Shown here one piece after another: positions 25,495 to 34,353 of a stretch of DNA of 64,000 nt. The position numbers and the translations under genes were made by a program. The first letter of the stretch is position 1. Every line of letters starts with the position of its first letter. Source of the stretch: Pseudarthrobacter chlorophenolicus A6 (GTDB taxonomy: Bacteria; Actinomycetota; Actinomycetes; Actinomycetales; Micrococcaceae); the NCBI RefSeq assembly GCF_000022025.1, contig NC_011886.1:2769209-2833208 (forward strand). The letters run 5' to 3'. The notes under the pieces were generated by a model. The model was not told the DNA's origin. It saw only the letters and a list, made by a program, of their open reading frames with translations, and ran no database searches.

Positions 25495-28400
25495 TCGGTC
25501 ACCTGCCGCCCGCGGGCACAGAGCGGGCAGATTTCCGGGAGCCTGCAGCCGTGTCCGCCGAAGCTTCCCTTGCCGGGGTCGTGCCGGGCCTCGAACGCAT
25601 TTCCTCCCATGACGGCTGCGGCCTCCTTGACCATGTTGAGCGCCCAGTTGTCCTGCGGGTCCAGCGGTTCCTGTTCCTGGACAGCCGGCGACTTCGCCGT
25701 CGTCCCCAACTGGGCCAGGACCGCCCCGCCCGGAAGCGTCTGCCCGGTGTCGCTGCCATCGCCAAAACCGCCGGCCAGGACGGCTGCCTGATAGGCGCCC
25801 AACTGTGGGTGGCTGGCTAGTTCGGTTTTACCTGGCTGCCGTTTCCCGGTCTTCAGGTCGACGATAACCAGCCTTCCCTCACCGTCGATTTCCAGCCTGT
25901 CCACCTGGCCGCGAAGCACCGCTTCCCGCGGGGATGCGTCATCGAGCAGCACCTCTCCAAGGGCAACGTCAAAGTCCTGTTCCACCCCAAGGAGGCTGCG
26001 GCCGCTGCCGCGCATCACCAGTACGTACTGGGCAAGCTTCCGCACCATGGCCTCGGCCCTCTGGTGGTCGAGCCGGCCCTCCCAGTTGTCTTTCATTCCC
26101 AGCTGCGGCCAGCGGCGGGCAAGCTCGGCAACATACTCCTGTCCGGAGGCCTCCGGCATGTCCTGGGCGATGGCGTGGACCAGTGTGCCGAGGCTGCGGG
26201 CAAAGTCTGTCGCGGCTTCACCGCCGGCTGCCTGGACGAACCAATCCAGCGGCGATTTCTGCACTGATTCGACCTTTGACGGCGAGACGAACACCGTGCT
26301 GCCCGGAGGCACCACGGCGTCGGTGGATGTAAGCGGCTGAATCCCCCACCAGCTGTCCGGGTGGGCGCCCGGAACCGGAGGCTCGGCGGCTGCGAGGCCC
26401 GCCAGGACCCTCGCCGCCTCCTGCGCCTGGGCGCCCTCCAACTGTGCATGCTGGCGCAACTCGGCGACAAGGGCACGCAGCGTCATGGGCCGTTCCACTG
26501 CCGTGAAGCCACGTGCATCCTCACCCGGGGCCAGCGGCGCGGCGTAGTCCAGGAACGACGACGGCTGGTCGTCCTCGGAGGCCACTGCGGTACAGATAAG
26601 CAGTTCCTCCGCACGGGAGACTGCCGTGGAAAAGCTCCGGAGTTCGTCATAACGGATGTCGCGCAACCGGCTGAGCGGGTCGCGCTGCAGGGCGTAGGAC
26701 GTACCGTGCTCAACGGCGTCCGCATAGAGCGTGCTGCCCAGGAGCTCCCCCCGAAGCCTGGTGTTGGGCCAGACCCCTTCCTGCAGGCCTGCGATGAGGA
26801 CAACTGGCCATTGCCGTCCTGCGGCGCTGGCCGGGGTCATGATTTCGACTGCATCGTCAACCTGCGCGCGGGCGGCGAGCGTGTCCATGGGCAGCTCCTG
26901 GTTCAGGAGATACTCCAGGAACTGCTCGGGACCGGCGCCCGGCATCTGGTCCACGTAACGCTCTGCAGTGTGGAACAGGGCCATCATCGCGTCCAGGTCC
27001 CTGTCCGCCCGGGCGCCGTGCGGACCCCCGGCCAGGGCGGTTTCAGTCCAGGCCGCGGACAGCCCTGTGGCGCTCCACAGGGCCCACAGCACGGACTCGG
27101 CGTTGGCACCCGGCTGGCGGGCTGCTTGCCTTCCTGACTGGATCATCCGGGCCGTGCGGCGCGCGGCACGGCCTTCAATACCGAGGCTCCCCAGCGCACC
27201 TGGTTCCAGGAGCGCCTCAACCAGCAGGGAGTCGCTGCCGCGCCCGCCGCCAGCCGTCAGCTCTTCGCGCCGGAGCGATTGCCGAAGCCGCCGGAGTTCA
27301 AGCGGGGTGGCCCCACCGATTCTGGAAGTCAGGAGCGACACCGCCGCCTCGGGTGTCAGCAGTGCTGTGTCCAGCGCAATGGCGTAGGCGTCCAATAAGG
27401 GCCGGACGGCCACTTCGTCGCGCACCGCCGACTCAGCAACCGGAACCCGGACCGGGATGCCCTGGCCGGACAGGTAGCGCTGCAGTTCGCTGACCTGGCC
27501 GCCGTTGCGGACGATGACGGCGACGTCCGTCAGGGACCGGCCCTGGCCGATGTGCTGGTCGAGGATCCGCTGGGCCACGTACCGCAACTCGTGGACGGCC
27601 GAGGGCACCAGGTGCGCTTCAACCCTGCCCGGCGCATCGCCGGCGGTCTGCTCCAGTCGGCGCGAAAGCTGGCCGCCGGCCCGCTGGGAGATCCGGCCGG
27701 CCACACCGAGCCACGCCTCCGCAACAGCGGGAGCGAGCCGGTGGGCGTGCCACAGTGGCCTTTCGAGCACCGTGGCGTCCGGCGAGAGCAGCCGGGGCAA
27801 CTCGGCCACAAGATCGGGCCGGGCACCGCGGAACCCCTGGACTACGGTGTCAGGAGACGAGGTGACCAGGCAGTCCTTGCCGGCGGCAATATCTGCCAAC
27901 AGTTCGTAGACCGCAGGGTTGGCTTCCTGGATGTCATCCACGAGGATCAGCTGCAGCCGTTGCCGCTCCGCGGCGAGGAATTCAGGAGCGTCCTGGAAGA
28001 TCTGCCGGGCGGCGGTGATGATGCCGGCCGGGTCGAAAGCCTCCGGCATGCGCAGGTCCAGGACATCCCGGTATTCGCTGTAGAGGGCCGCTGCCGCGAT
28101 CCAGTCCTGCCTGCCACACGCCTTGCCCAGTTCCGCCAGGTCTGCGGGTGTCCGGCCGGACTCGATGATGCGGTCGAAGAGCTGGCGGACTTCCTGACGG
28201 AACCCGCGGGTCTCCAAGGCGCCCCCAAGGTCGGCGGGCCAGGGCAGTTCGAGCCCCGGCAGCCGGTGACCTTCCAGGAGCTCTTTGATAATCAGGTCCT
28301 GTTCCGGCCCGGAGAGGAGCCGCGGCGGCCTGGCAAGGGGGATGATGCCCTCGGCCTTGGCCCTCCTGATGAGGTCGAACGCGTAGGAGGCCCAGGTCCG

Positions 28401-28838
28401 CGCGGGAGTGGTGCTGAGGCTTCTGTCCAGGCGCGCGGTGAAGCGGTCGCGGAGGAAGTCCGCGGCCAACCGTGTTGGGGCGAGGATCAGGATTCCCGCG
28501 GGGTCAAGGCCGTCCCGGTGGACCCGTTCCACAGCGGACTCGACAAGGACGGTGGTCTTACCGGTGCCTGGGGCTCCCGGAACCAGCACCGGCCCGGAAC
28601 CGGCCGCGACGTCGACAGCGGCTTGCTGGTCCGGGGTCAGTGCGGGCCGTTCGGCATGGGACCGGCTGGGAGGAAGCAGCCTGAGGGGGCCCGAACCGGA
28701 GGACGGACCCTGCGCGGCGCGGCTGCCCGGGGCTTCCCCGCCCGGAATCTCCCGGCCGCCAGGACCTGGACCGGCCGGGTCCTGATAGGCCTCGTATTCG
28801 CCGTCAAAGGGCCCTGTAAGTGGGAGTGTTACCGTCAC
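25491..28838 (-). CDS. adnA: AdnA-type helicase-nuclease subunit
   Basis: Partner of AdnB, 1115 residues. After a Gly/Pro-rich start the SF1 domain has Walker A PGAPGTGKTTVLVES near 85, APTRLAADFLRDRF, and a weakly conserved motif II (ILVDDIQEANPAVYELL), consistent with a subunit whose motor is less active. The C-terminal nuclease shows GTLVHAIAQD, GQVDRLEIDGEGRLVIVDLKTGKR and QLGAYQ. Three Cys close the protein (GCRLPEICPLCARG), as in nucleases with an iron-sulfur staple; the position where I would expect the first Cys reads KSPLDWF with Ser. Start GTG at 28838 overlaps the stop of the upstream alkyltransferase-like gene by four bases. Confidence 0.9.
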   Translation of the reverse strand: MTVTLPLTGPFDGEYEAYQDPAGPGPGGREIPGGEAPGSRAAQGPSSGSGPLRLLPPSRSHAERPALTPDQQAAVDVAAGSGPVLVPGAPGTGKTTVLVESAVERVHRDGLDPAGILILAPTRLAADFLRDRFTARLDRSLSTTPARTWASYAFDLIRRAKAEGIIPLARPPRLLSGPEQDLIIKELLEGHRLPGLELPWPADLGGALETRGFRQEVRQLFDRIIESGRTPADLAELGKACGRQDWIAAAALYSEYRDVLDLRMPEAFDPAGIITAARQIFQDAPEFLAAERQRLQLILVDDIQEANPAVYELLADIAAGKDCLVTSSPDTVVQGFRGARPDLVAELPRLLSPDATVLERPLWHAHRLAPAVAEAWLGVAGRISQRAGGQLSRRLEQTAGDAPGRVEAHLVPSAVHELRYVAQRILDQHIGQGRSLTDVAVIVRNGGQVSELQRYLSGQGIPVRVPVAESAVRDEVAVRPLLDAYAIALDTALLTPEAAVSLLTSRIGGATPLELRRLRQSLRREELTAGGGRGSDSLLVEALLEPGALGSLGIEGRAARRTARMIQSGRQAARQPGANAESVLWALWSATGLSAAWTETALAGGPHGARADRDLDAMMALFHTAERYVDQMPGAGPEQFLEYLLNQELPMDTLAARAQVDDAVEIMTPASAAGRQWPVVLIAGLQEGVWPNTRLRGELLGSTLYADAVEHGTSYALQRDPLSRLRDIRYDELRSFSTAVSRAEELLICTAVASEDDQPSSFLDYAAPLAPGEDARGFTAVERPMTLRALVAELRQHAQLEGAQAQEAARVLAGLAAAEPPVPGAHPDSWWGIQPLTSTDAVVPPGSTVFVSPSKVESVQKSPLDWFVQAAGGEAATDFARSLGTLVHAIAQDMPEASGQEYVAELARRWPQLGMKDNWEGRLDHQRAEAMVRKLAQYVLVMRGSGRSLLGVEQDFDVALGEVLLDDASPREAVLRGQVDRLEIDGEGRLVIVDLKTGKRQPGKTELASHPQLGAYQAAVLAGGFGDGSDTGQTLPGGAVLAQLGTTAKSPAVQEQEPLDPQDNWALNMVKEAAAVMGGNAFEARHDPGKGSFGGHGCRLPEICPLCARGRQVTE

Positions 28839-29251
28839 ACAGACATCCCATCATCAGCCACTGACAATCTGTGGAGCTCACGCTCCAGCTGCTCTGCCAC
28901 CGCATCCATCCGGTCAAAATCCTCTTCATCGGGTGCCCAGCGCGCCGCCTGGAGGTCCACCCGCCACCGGCCTTCTCCGGTGCGCTGCCACTCCCGGTAG
29001 GCGCCGACCAACGGCGTCCCTTCATCAAGGTAGCGGCGCAGCGCGTCTGCCTCGTGTCCTTCGGGGGCGTGTCCATTGGCTTTCAGGATCCGCCACCACG
29101 GGACGCCGCTGCCGTAGTGGCTCATGACCGAACCGATCTGGCGGGGTCCCCCGGAACCCAGCAGCTCCGCGACGTCGCCGTACGATACCGCGGATCCCGC
29201 CGGCACCATCCTCACGATAGCGAGGACCGCCTGCACATACTCAATCCGCAT
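28835..29251 (-). CDS. Alkyltransferase-like protein (MGMT-fold, no acceptor Cys)
   Basis: Non-enzymatic relative of O6-methylguanine-DNA methyltransferase that binds alkylated guanine and hands it to excision repair. With the ATG at 29251 it has 138 residues. The helix-turn-helix region reads GSGGPRQIGSVMSHYG, and the active-site PCHR of true transferases is PWWR (51-54), so the acceptor Cys is Trp. This is the mark of the ATL group. The longer open frame upstream is antisense to the exonuclease gene and is rejected. TACATT lies six bases before the ATG. Overlap with adnA (GTGA at 28835-28838) ties it to the double-strand break repair genes. Confidence 0.92.
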   Translation of the reverse strand: MRIEYVQAVLAIVRMVPAGSAVSYGDVAELLGSGGPRQIGSVMSHYGSGVPWWRILKANGHAPEGHEADALRRYLDEGTPLVGAYREWQRTGEGRWRVDLQAARWAPDEEDFDRMDAVAEQLERELHRLSVADDGMSV

Positions 29252-29257
29252 TGATCC

Positions 29258-29263
29258 AATGTA
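29258..29263 (-). promoter_or_regulatory. -10 box TACATT for leaderless ATL-adnA-adnB mRNA
   Basis: TACATT, six bases, then ATG at 29251 on the minus strand. It lies 51 bases from the start of the divergent exonuclease gene, which has the same layout. Confidence 0.5.
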
Positions 29264-29302
29264 GCCGCAGTGGCGTTCCACGGAATTGTCCGGGGGTCCC
29301 TT

Positions 29303-29308
29303 TAGCGT
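29303..29308 (+). promoter_or_regulatory. -10 box TAGCGT for leaderless exonuclease mRNA
   Basis: TAGCGT, then GGAGGT, then ATG at 29315. GGAGGT resembles a Shine-Dalgarno but touches the start codon, too close to work as one; the box spacing suggests a leaderless message instead. Confidence 0.5.
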
Positions 29309-29314
29309 GGAGGT

Positions 29315-30025
29315 ATGAGCACCTGGAACACCCTCCCCCGCGCCGCTTTTGACCTGGAAACCACCGGCCGCAACTCGCGTGCCGCCCGGATTGTGACCGC
29401 ATCGGTCACCGTCGTGGACCACAGGGGCGAGGTCATCAGGGAGCACGAGTGGCTGGCCGATCCCGGGGTTGAGATCCCCACCGAAGCAAGCGATGTGCAC
29501 GGCGTCACCACTGAGCAGGCACGGAAGGACGGCCGTCCCGCGCACGAGGTAACGAGGGAGCTTGCCGCCGTGCTGCAGGAGCTTTTCGATACCGGCGTCC
29601 CGGTGATCGCGTTCAACGCCAGCTACGACTTCACGGTCCTGGCGGCGGAGTCCGCCCGGTACGGGGTTCCCCAGCTCACCCGGTTCCCCGTGCTGGATCC
29701 CTACATCATGAACAAGCAGGTGGACCGCTACCGTAAAGGCAAACGCACACTGACGGCCCTCTGCGAGGAGTACGGCGTGGTCCTCGACAACGCCCACACG
29801 TCCGCAGCCGACGCCCTGGCCACCCTGAAGGTCCTGGACGCGATGGCAGGCAAATTCCCCAAACTGATGATGCCCGCAAGCCAGCTGCATCAGCTGCAGG
29901 TGGACTGGGCAGTGACGCAGGCCGCGGATTTCCAGGGGTATCTCCGCAAGACGAAGCCCACGGCCGTCATCGAAGGTGATTGGCCCGTGCTGCCTCCTCA
30001 GGACGCTACCGGCGGCGGCTTTTAG
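29315..30025 (+). CDS. DnaQ-like DEDDh 3'-5' exonuclease
   Basis: Soluble exonuclease of the DNA polymerase III epsilon superfamily, 236 residues. Exo I is FDLETTGRNSRAARIV (D13, E15), Exo II NASYDFTVLAAE, and Exo III HTSAADALATLKVL with the DEDDh His. The segment SDVHGVTTEQAR is typical of epsilon-like enzymes. The C-terminal third after about 175 lacks a recognisable domain. It probably acts alone in repair or RNA/DNA end trimming; it is not the replicative epsilon subunit, judging by the absence of a polymerase partner here. Divergent from the ATL gene. Confidence 0.9.
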   Translation: MSTWNTLPRAAFDLETTGRNSRAARIVTASVTVVDHRGEVIREHEWLADPGVEIPTEASDVHGVTTEQARKDGRPAHEVTRELAAVLQELFDTGVPVIAFNASYDFTVLAAESARYGVPQLTRFPVLDPYIMNKQVDRYRKGKRTLTALCEEYGVVLDNAHTSAADALATLKVLDAMAGKFPKLMMPASQLHQLQVDWAVTQAADFQGYLRKTKPTAVIEGDWPVLPPQDATGGGF

Positions 30026-30347
30026 GCCCCCGGGTCCTGCTGCGAGGCAAGTCACAGTAGCGCCGCGTAACATTTGGCGTGTCCAGCAGCGCCCATCTGT
30101 TCGGCTCTACTCGATTTGAGCGTCCACTCCGCTTCCCGTGCGCTGCTGTCGCCGAATTTCGTATGGATTCTTGGCCCTTCGGCGTCCTAAACTTCGCCCC
30201 GCGGCAGTGTTTGCCCAAGGTGAGAGAATTTAGTTTTGCGGTCACCCCTGCCCTGGCCACGCTGGACCAGCACCGGGCAGGTGCCAGGCGCCACCAGCGC
30301 AGCCTTGCGGCCCGGTTGACTTAAGACTCAATGAAAGTGACAACCTG
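30026..30347 (+). other. Intergenic stretch upstream of the ABC transporter
   Basis: A 322-base gap. It is less GC-rich than its neighbours, notably 30060-30240. A short open frame at 30079-30324 has no ribosome site and non-typical composition, so I do not call it a gene. The promoter of the transporter operon should lie here, but no convincing -35/-10 pair or operator was found. Confidence 0.4.
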
Positions 30348-31283
30348 ATGAAAATCAAAGCGATGAAGTGGCTGACTACCGCTCCTGTTGCCATTGCACT
30401 GGCGGTCTCCCTGGCCGCGTGCGGCTCCGGCTCTTCCCAGCCGAGCGGAACGCCTACGGACGCCCTGCAGGGCAGCGACCAGCAGACGCTGGACAAGTAC
30501 ACCACCGCCGATGTCACCCCTGTCGACAAGATCGACAAAACCAAGCTTGGCCTGAACACCGAGGGCAAGCTCGAAGTCGGCACGCTCTCCGACGCCCCGC
30601 CCAACATCTTTATCGACCCGTCAGGCAAGTTCACCGGCTACGACAACGAGCTCCTGCGGGCCATCGCCGGCAAGCTGGGCCTCGAGGTCGAGTTCGTGGC
30701 TACGGACTTCTCCGCGCTGCTGTCCCAGGTGTCCACCAAGCAGTTCGACGTCGGATCCTCCTCGATCTCCACCACGGACGCCCGCCGCCAGAATGTTGGC
30801 TTCACCAACGGCTACGACTTCGGCTTCATGGCTGTTGTCGCCAAGACGGACAGCGACGTCAAGGGCTTCGACGACCTCAAGGGCGACCTCCGCATCGGCG
30901 TGGTCCAGGGCACGGTCCAGGACGATTACGTCACCAACACGCTCAAGCTCGAGCCCATCCGTTTCCCTGACTACGCCACGGTCTACGCCAATGTGCGCAA
31001 CGGCCAGGTCGACGCCTGGGTGGCTCCGTCGCAGCAGGCAACCGGCCAGGTCAAGGAAGGTGACGGCACCGTCATCGCCGAGTCCGTGGTCAACACGCAG
31101 AACTTCACGGCTTACGCAGTCGCCAAGGACAACCAGCCCCTGATCGACGCACTGAACTCCGGCCTGGACGCCGTGATTGCCGACGGCACCTGGTCCAAGC
31201 TCACCAAGGAGTGGTACCCGGACCGCGAAACGCCGACCGACTGGAAGCCGGGCAGCAAGGCCGCCACGGTTCCCCAGAGCTGA
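30348..31283 (+). CDS. Polar amino-acid ABC transporter substrate-binding lipoprotein
   Basis: Extracellular lipid-anchored binding protein, 311 residues. The signal peptide ends in the lipobox LAAC (Cys at about 26), followed by a Gly/Ser linker. The mature part has the SBP family 3 pattern: LEVGTLSDAPPNIFIDPSGKFTGYD-type opening, DFSALLSQVSTKQFDVG, and ADGTWSKLTKEWYP at the end. It delivers a small polar amino acid to the permease encoded 16 bases downstream; which amino acid cannot be read from sequence. First gene of a three-gene operon with its terminator at 32814. Confidence 0.92.
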   Translation: MKIKAMKWLTTAPVAIALAVSLAACGSGSSQPSGTPTDALQGSDQQTLDKYTTADVTPVDKIDKTKLGLNTEGKLEVGTLSDAPPNIFIDPSGKFTGYDNELLRAIAGKLGLEVEFVATDFSALLSQVSTKQFDVGSSSISTTDARRQNVGFTNGYDFGFMAVVAKTDSDVKGFDDLKGDLRIGVVQGTVQDDYVTNTLKLEPIRFPDYATVYANVRNGQVDAWVAPSQQATGQVKEGDGTVIAESVVNTQNFTAYAVAKDNQPLIDALNSGLDAVIADGTWSKLTKEWYPDRETPTDWKPGSKAATVPQS

Positions 31284-31299
31284 TTGAGCCGGGACGTTT

Positions 31300-32064
31300 A
31301 TGGATCTCCTCGATCAACTGGCTGACACCTTCTTCAACTGGGAGGAAATGGCCAAGGTCATTCCCTCCCTGCTGTCGGTGGGCCTGCCCAACACCCTGAT
31401 CCTCGCCGTGGCCTCCGGCATCCTCGGTTCCCTCCTGGGACTGCTGCTGGCCATGATGGGCATTTCGCGGAACGCCGGTGCGCGTTGGGTGGCCCGCATC
31501 TACACCGACATTTTCCGTGGCCTCCCGGCCATCCTCGTGATCCTGGTGATCGGTATCGGCCTGAGCCCGATTGCACGAGAAATCACGGGGTCCAGGAACC
31601 CCTACCCGTTGGGCATCCTGGCCCTGACCCTGATTGCCGCTGCGTACATCGGCGAAATCTTCCGTTCAGGCATCCAGAGTGTCGAAAAGGGACAGCTTGA
31701 GGCATCGAGGGCTCTCGGGTTCAGCTACGGCAGTTCCATGCGACTGGTGGTGGTGCCGCAAGGTATCCGCCGTGTCCTTCCCGCTTTGGTGAACCAGTTC
31801 ATCTCATTGCTGAAGGATTCTTCGCTGGTGTTCATGCTGGGCCTGGCTGCCTCGGACCGGGAAATTTTCCGGATCGGCAACGACGCCATGGCCAACACGG
31901 GCAATCTTTCCCCGCTGGTGGCTGCTGGTGTCCTGTACCTGATCCTGACCGTCCCGCTCACCCACTTCGTCAACTTCATCGATAACCGTCTCCGCACCGG
32001 TCGGCCGGAGAAGAAGGAACCCGACGACGCGGCAGCACCTATCGGCAAGGGGGCACAGGCATGA
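31300..32064 (+). CDS. Amino-acid ABC transporter permease
   Basis: Inner-membrane channel subunit of 254 residues with about five membrane helices, of the HisM/GlnP type. The EAA loop that contacts the ATPase reads [30 protein letters not shown] (about 130-160). Only one permease gene is present, so it presumably forms a homodimer. The C-terminal 25 residues are Lys/Glu/Ala-rich and cytoplasmic. Its stop overlaps the next gene's ATG by four bases (32061-32064). Confidence 0.93.
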   Translation: MDLLDQLADTFFNWEEMAKVIPSLLSVGLPNTLILAVASGILGSLLGLLLAMMGISRNAGARWVARIYTDIFRGLPAILVILVIGIGLSPIAREITGSRNPYPLGILALTLIAAAYIGEIFRSGIQSVEKGQLEASRALGFSYGSSMRLVVVPQGIRRVLPALVNQFISLLKDSSLVFMLGLAASDREIFRIGNDAMANTGNLSPLVAAGVLYLILTVPLTHFVNFIDNRLRTGRPEKKEPDDAAAPIGKGAQA

Positions 32065-32798
32065 CGGAATTTGCTTCCGGAACCCTGACCGGCAAGAACC
32101 TGCACCTTTCGTTCGGACACAACCACGTCCTGCGCGGCATCGACCTGCACGTGGAGAAGGGCACCACCGCTTCGGTGATCGGGCCTTCGGGTTCGGGCAA
32201 GTCCACCCTGCTGCGGGTCATGAACCGGCTGATCGAGCCGGACCAGGGCGACATCCTGCTGGATGGCCGCTCGGTCCTGAAGGACAACCCGGACGAGCTG
32301 CGCCAGCGGATCGGCATGGTGTTCCAGCAGTTCAACCTCTTCCCGCACAAGACGGTGGCGGAGAACGTGACGCTGGCCCTGCGCAAGCTGCGGAAACTGC
32401 CCAAGGACCAGGCACGCGCCGAAGCCCTTGAGCAGCTGGACCTGGTGGGCCTCAAGCACAAGGCCGATGTCCGCCCCGCCAACCTTTCCGGCGGCCAGCA
32501 GCAGCGCGTCGCGATCGCCCGCGCGCTGGCCATGAAGCCGGAGGTCATGTTCTTCGACGAAGCCACATCGGCTTTGGATCCCGAACTGGTCAAGGGTGTC
32601 CTGGCACTGATGACGGACCTGGCCAAGGGCGGCATGACCATGGTGGTGGTGACACACGAGATGGGCTTCTCCCGGAACGTGTCAGACACCGTGACCTTCA
32701 TGGACGCCGGCGTAGTGGTGGAGTCCGGCCCGCCGGAGCAGATCTTCACGGCTCCAAGCACGGATCGGCTAAAGGGCTTCCTCTCCGACGTCCTCTAG
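32061..32798 (+). CDS. Amino-acid ABC transporter ATP-binding protein
   Basis: Cytoplasmic ATPase of the uptake system, 245 residues. Walker [13 protein letters not shown] near residue 41, Q-loop [13 protein letters not shown], signature [15 protein letters not shown], Walker [14 protein letters not shown] and the switch His in [11 protein letters not shown] are all present. Translationally coupled to the permease by an ATGA overlap. A strong terminator follows, so the operon holds exactly three genes. Confidence 0.95.
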   Translation: MTEFASGTLTGKNLHLSFGHNHVLRGIDLHVEKGTTASVIGPSGSGKSTLLRVMNRLIEPDQGDILLDGRSVLKDNPDELRQRIGMVFQQFNLFPHKTVAENVTLALRKLRKLPKDQARAEALEQLDLVGLKHKADVRPANLSGGQQQRVAIARALAMKPEVMFFDEATSALDPELVKGVLALMTDLAKGGMTMVVVTHEMGFSRNVSDTVTFMDAGVVVESGPPEQIFTAPSTDRLKGFLSDVL

Positions 32799-32813
32799 CA
32801 ACACGAACACAAG

Positions 32814-32846
32814 AAAATCCCCGGTTGCGCAGCAACCGGGGATTTT
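32814..32846 (+). terminator. Rho-independent terminator of the ABC operon
   Basis: A 15-base perfect stem (32814-32828 with 32832-32846) with a 3-base loop, ending in TTTTCTTT. The left arm starts with AAAA, so it can also act leftward. Confidence 0.9.
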
Positions 32847-32873
32847 CTTTATGCTCAGGGCCGTGCGTCCGAA

Positions 32874-32920
32874 GCTTGTTCGCAGGACCCCGCCGCAAAG
32901 GGAAGGCCCTGCGAACAAGC
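32874..32920 (-). repeat. Inverted repeat downstream of hemL
   Basis: Perfect 13-base arms (32874-32886 with 32908-32920; left arm GCTTGTTCGCAGG) separated by 21 bases, 25 bases past the hemL stop. The loop is long and there is no T run. It could be a weak terminator or a protein-binding dyad. Confidence 0.45.
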
Positions 32921-32945
32921 CCGGGAGCAGTGGGCGACGGCGGAA

Positions 32946-34277
32946 CTAGCCCTGCGCGGCTGCGGCAGCCTTGGCCGCGGCGGGCAGGGCGTCGAAGATC
33001 CGGTTCATGGCCGCGTCGTCATGCGCGGCGGACAGGAACCAGGCCTCGAAGACCGACGGGGGCAGGTATACACCGGATTCCAGCATCGAGTGGAAGAACG
33101 GGGCGTAGCGGAACGCCTCCTGGCCCTGCGCATCTGCGTAGTTGTGTACCCCGTGGGCCGAGGTTCCGAACGCCACGGAAAAGAGGTTCCCGGCGAACTG
33201 GATGGAATGGTCCACGCCGGCCGCGTCCAGCGCCGAGGACAGGGCGGACGACAACTCCAGGGACCGCACGTCGATGTAGGAGTACACGTCGCGGGTCGCA
33301 TGGGTCAGGGTGGCCACGCCGGCGGCCATTGCCACGGGGTTACCGGAGAGTGTGCCGGCCTGGTAGACCGGGCCGGTGGGCGCGAGGTAATCCATGACGT
33401 CGGCGCGTCCGCCCAGTGCCGCCGTCGGCATTCCGCCGCCGATGACCTTCCCGAAGGTGAGCAGGTCCGGCGTCCACGGGTCTGTGGCGTCCGGAGCGCC
33501 GCCGGTGAGCCCCCAGTAGCCGGAGTACCCGGTGCGGAACCCGGTCAGGACTTCGTCCACGATGAGCAGCGCGCCGTGCTCCCGGGTGATCCGGGAGAGG
33601 CCTAGGTTGAAGCCCTCGCCGGGCGTGACCACGCCCATGTTGGCGGGGGCTGCCTCGGTGATGACAGCCGCGATGTTGGAACCGTGGGTGGCAAACGCCT
33701 CTTTCACTGCCGCAAGGTCGTTGTAGGGCAGGACCAGGGTTTCGGCCGCGGTTGCTTCCGTGACCCCGGCCGAACCGGGCAGTGCGAGGGTTGCCACGCC
33801 GGAACCTGCAGCGGCCAGCAGCCCGTCCAGGTGGCCGTGGTAGCAGCCGGCGAACTTGATGATGAGGTTACGGCCCGTGAAACCGCGGGCCAGCCGGACG
33901 GCGGTCATGGTGGCCTCGGTGCCGGTGGAGACCATGCGCAGCCGTTCGACGGCGGGGACGCGTTCCATGACGATCTCGGCCAGGTTGGCCTCGTCCGGGG
34001 TGGAGGCTCCGAAGGACAGCCCGCGGTCCACTGCAGCGTGGACTGCGTCGAGCACGGCCGGGTGGGCGTGGCCCAGGAGGGCCGGACCCCAGGAGCACAC
34101 CAGGTCCACATATTCGTTGCCGTCGGCATCCATCAGGTACGGGCCCTTGGCCGAGACCATGAACCGGGGCGTTCCGCCGACTGACCCGAAGGCCCGGACC
34201 GGCGAGTTGACCCCGCCCGGCATCAACTGACGGGCGCGGTCGAAAAGTTCCTCGTTGCGAGGGGTGCTGGAAGTCAT
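32946..34277 (-). CDS. hemL: Glutamate-1-semialdehyde 2,1-aminomutase
   Basis: PLP enzyme that makes 5-aminolevulinate from the semialdehyde produced by HemA. The 443 residues open with the usual [21 protein letters not shown]. The PLP lysine lies in [20 protein letters not shown] at about residue 275, and VLTGFRTG and the [17 protein letters not shown] block fit the family. ATG at 34277 follows AGGA. It is the last gene of the leftward heme block, 76 bases beyond the LLM flavoprotein gene. Soluble, acts as a dimer in known cases. Confidence 0.96.
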   Translation of the reverse strand: MTSSTPRNEELFDRARQLMPGGVNSPVRAFGSVGGTPRFMVSAKGPYLMDADGNEYVDLVCSWGPALLGHAHPAVLDAVHAAVDRGLSFGASTPDEANLAEIVMERVPAVERLRMVSTGTEATMTAVRLARGFTGRNLIIKFAGCYHGHLDGLLAAAGSGVATLALPGSAGVTEATAAETLVLPYNDLAAVKEAFATHGSNIAAVITEAAPANMGVVTPGEGFNLGLSRITREHGALLIVDEVLTGFRTGYSGYWGLTGGAPDATDPWTPDLLTFGKVIGGGMPTAALGGRADVMDYLAPTGPVYQAGTLSGNPVAMAAGVATLTHATRDVYSYIDVRSLELSSALSSALDAAGVDHSIQFAGNLFSVAFGTSAHGVHNYADAQGQEAFRYAPFFHSMLESGVYLPPSVFEAWFLSAAHDDAAMNRIFDALPAAAKAAAAAQG

Positions 34278-34353
34278 GGTTCCTATTCTCTCAGTTTGCC
34301 GGTGCTGTCCGGTGCCGGTGCAGCCAGTTGCCGGAACGACGGGTGCCGGACAG

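Noticed and set aside
30079..30324. 81-codon open frame in front of the ABC transporter
   Set aside because: No ribosome site, no family resemblance and non-typical codon use; probably untranslated upstream DNA.
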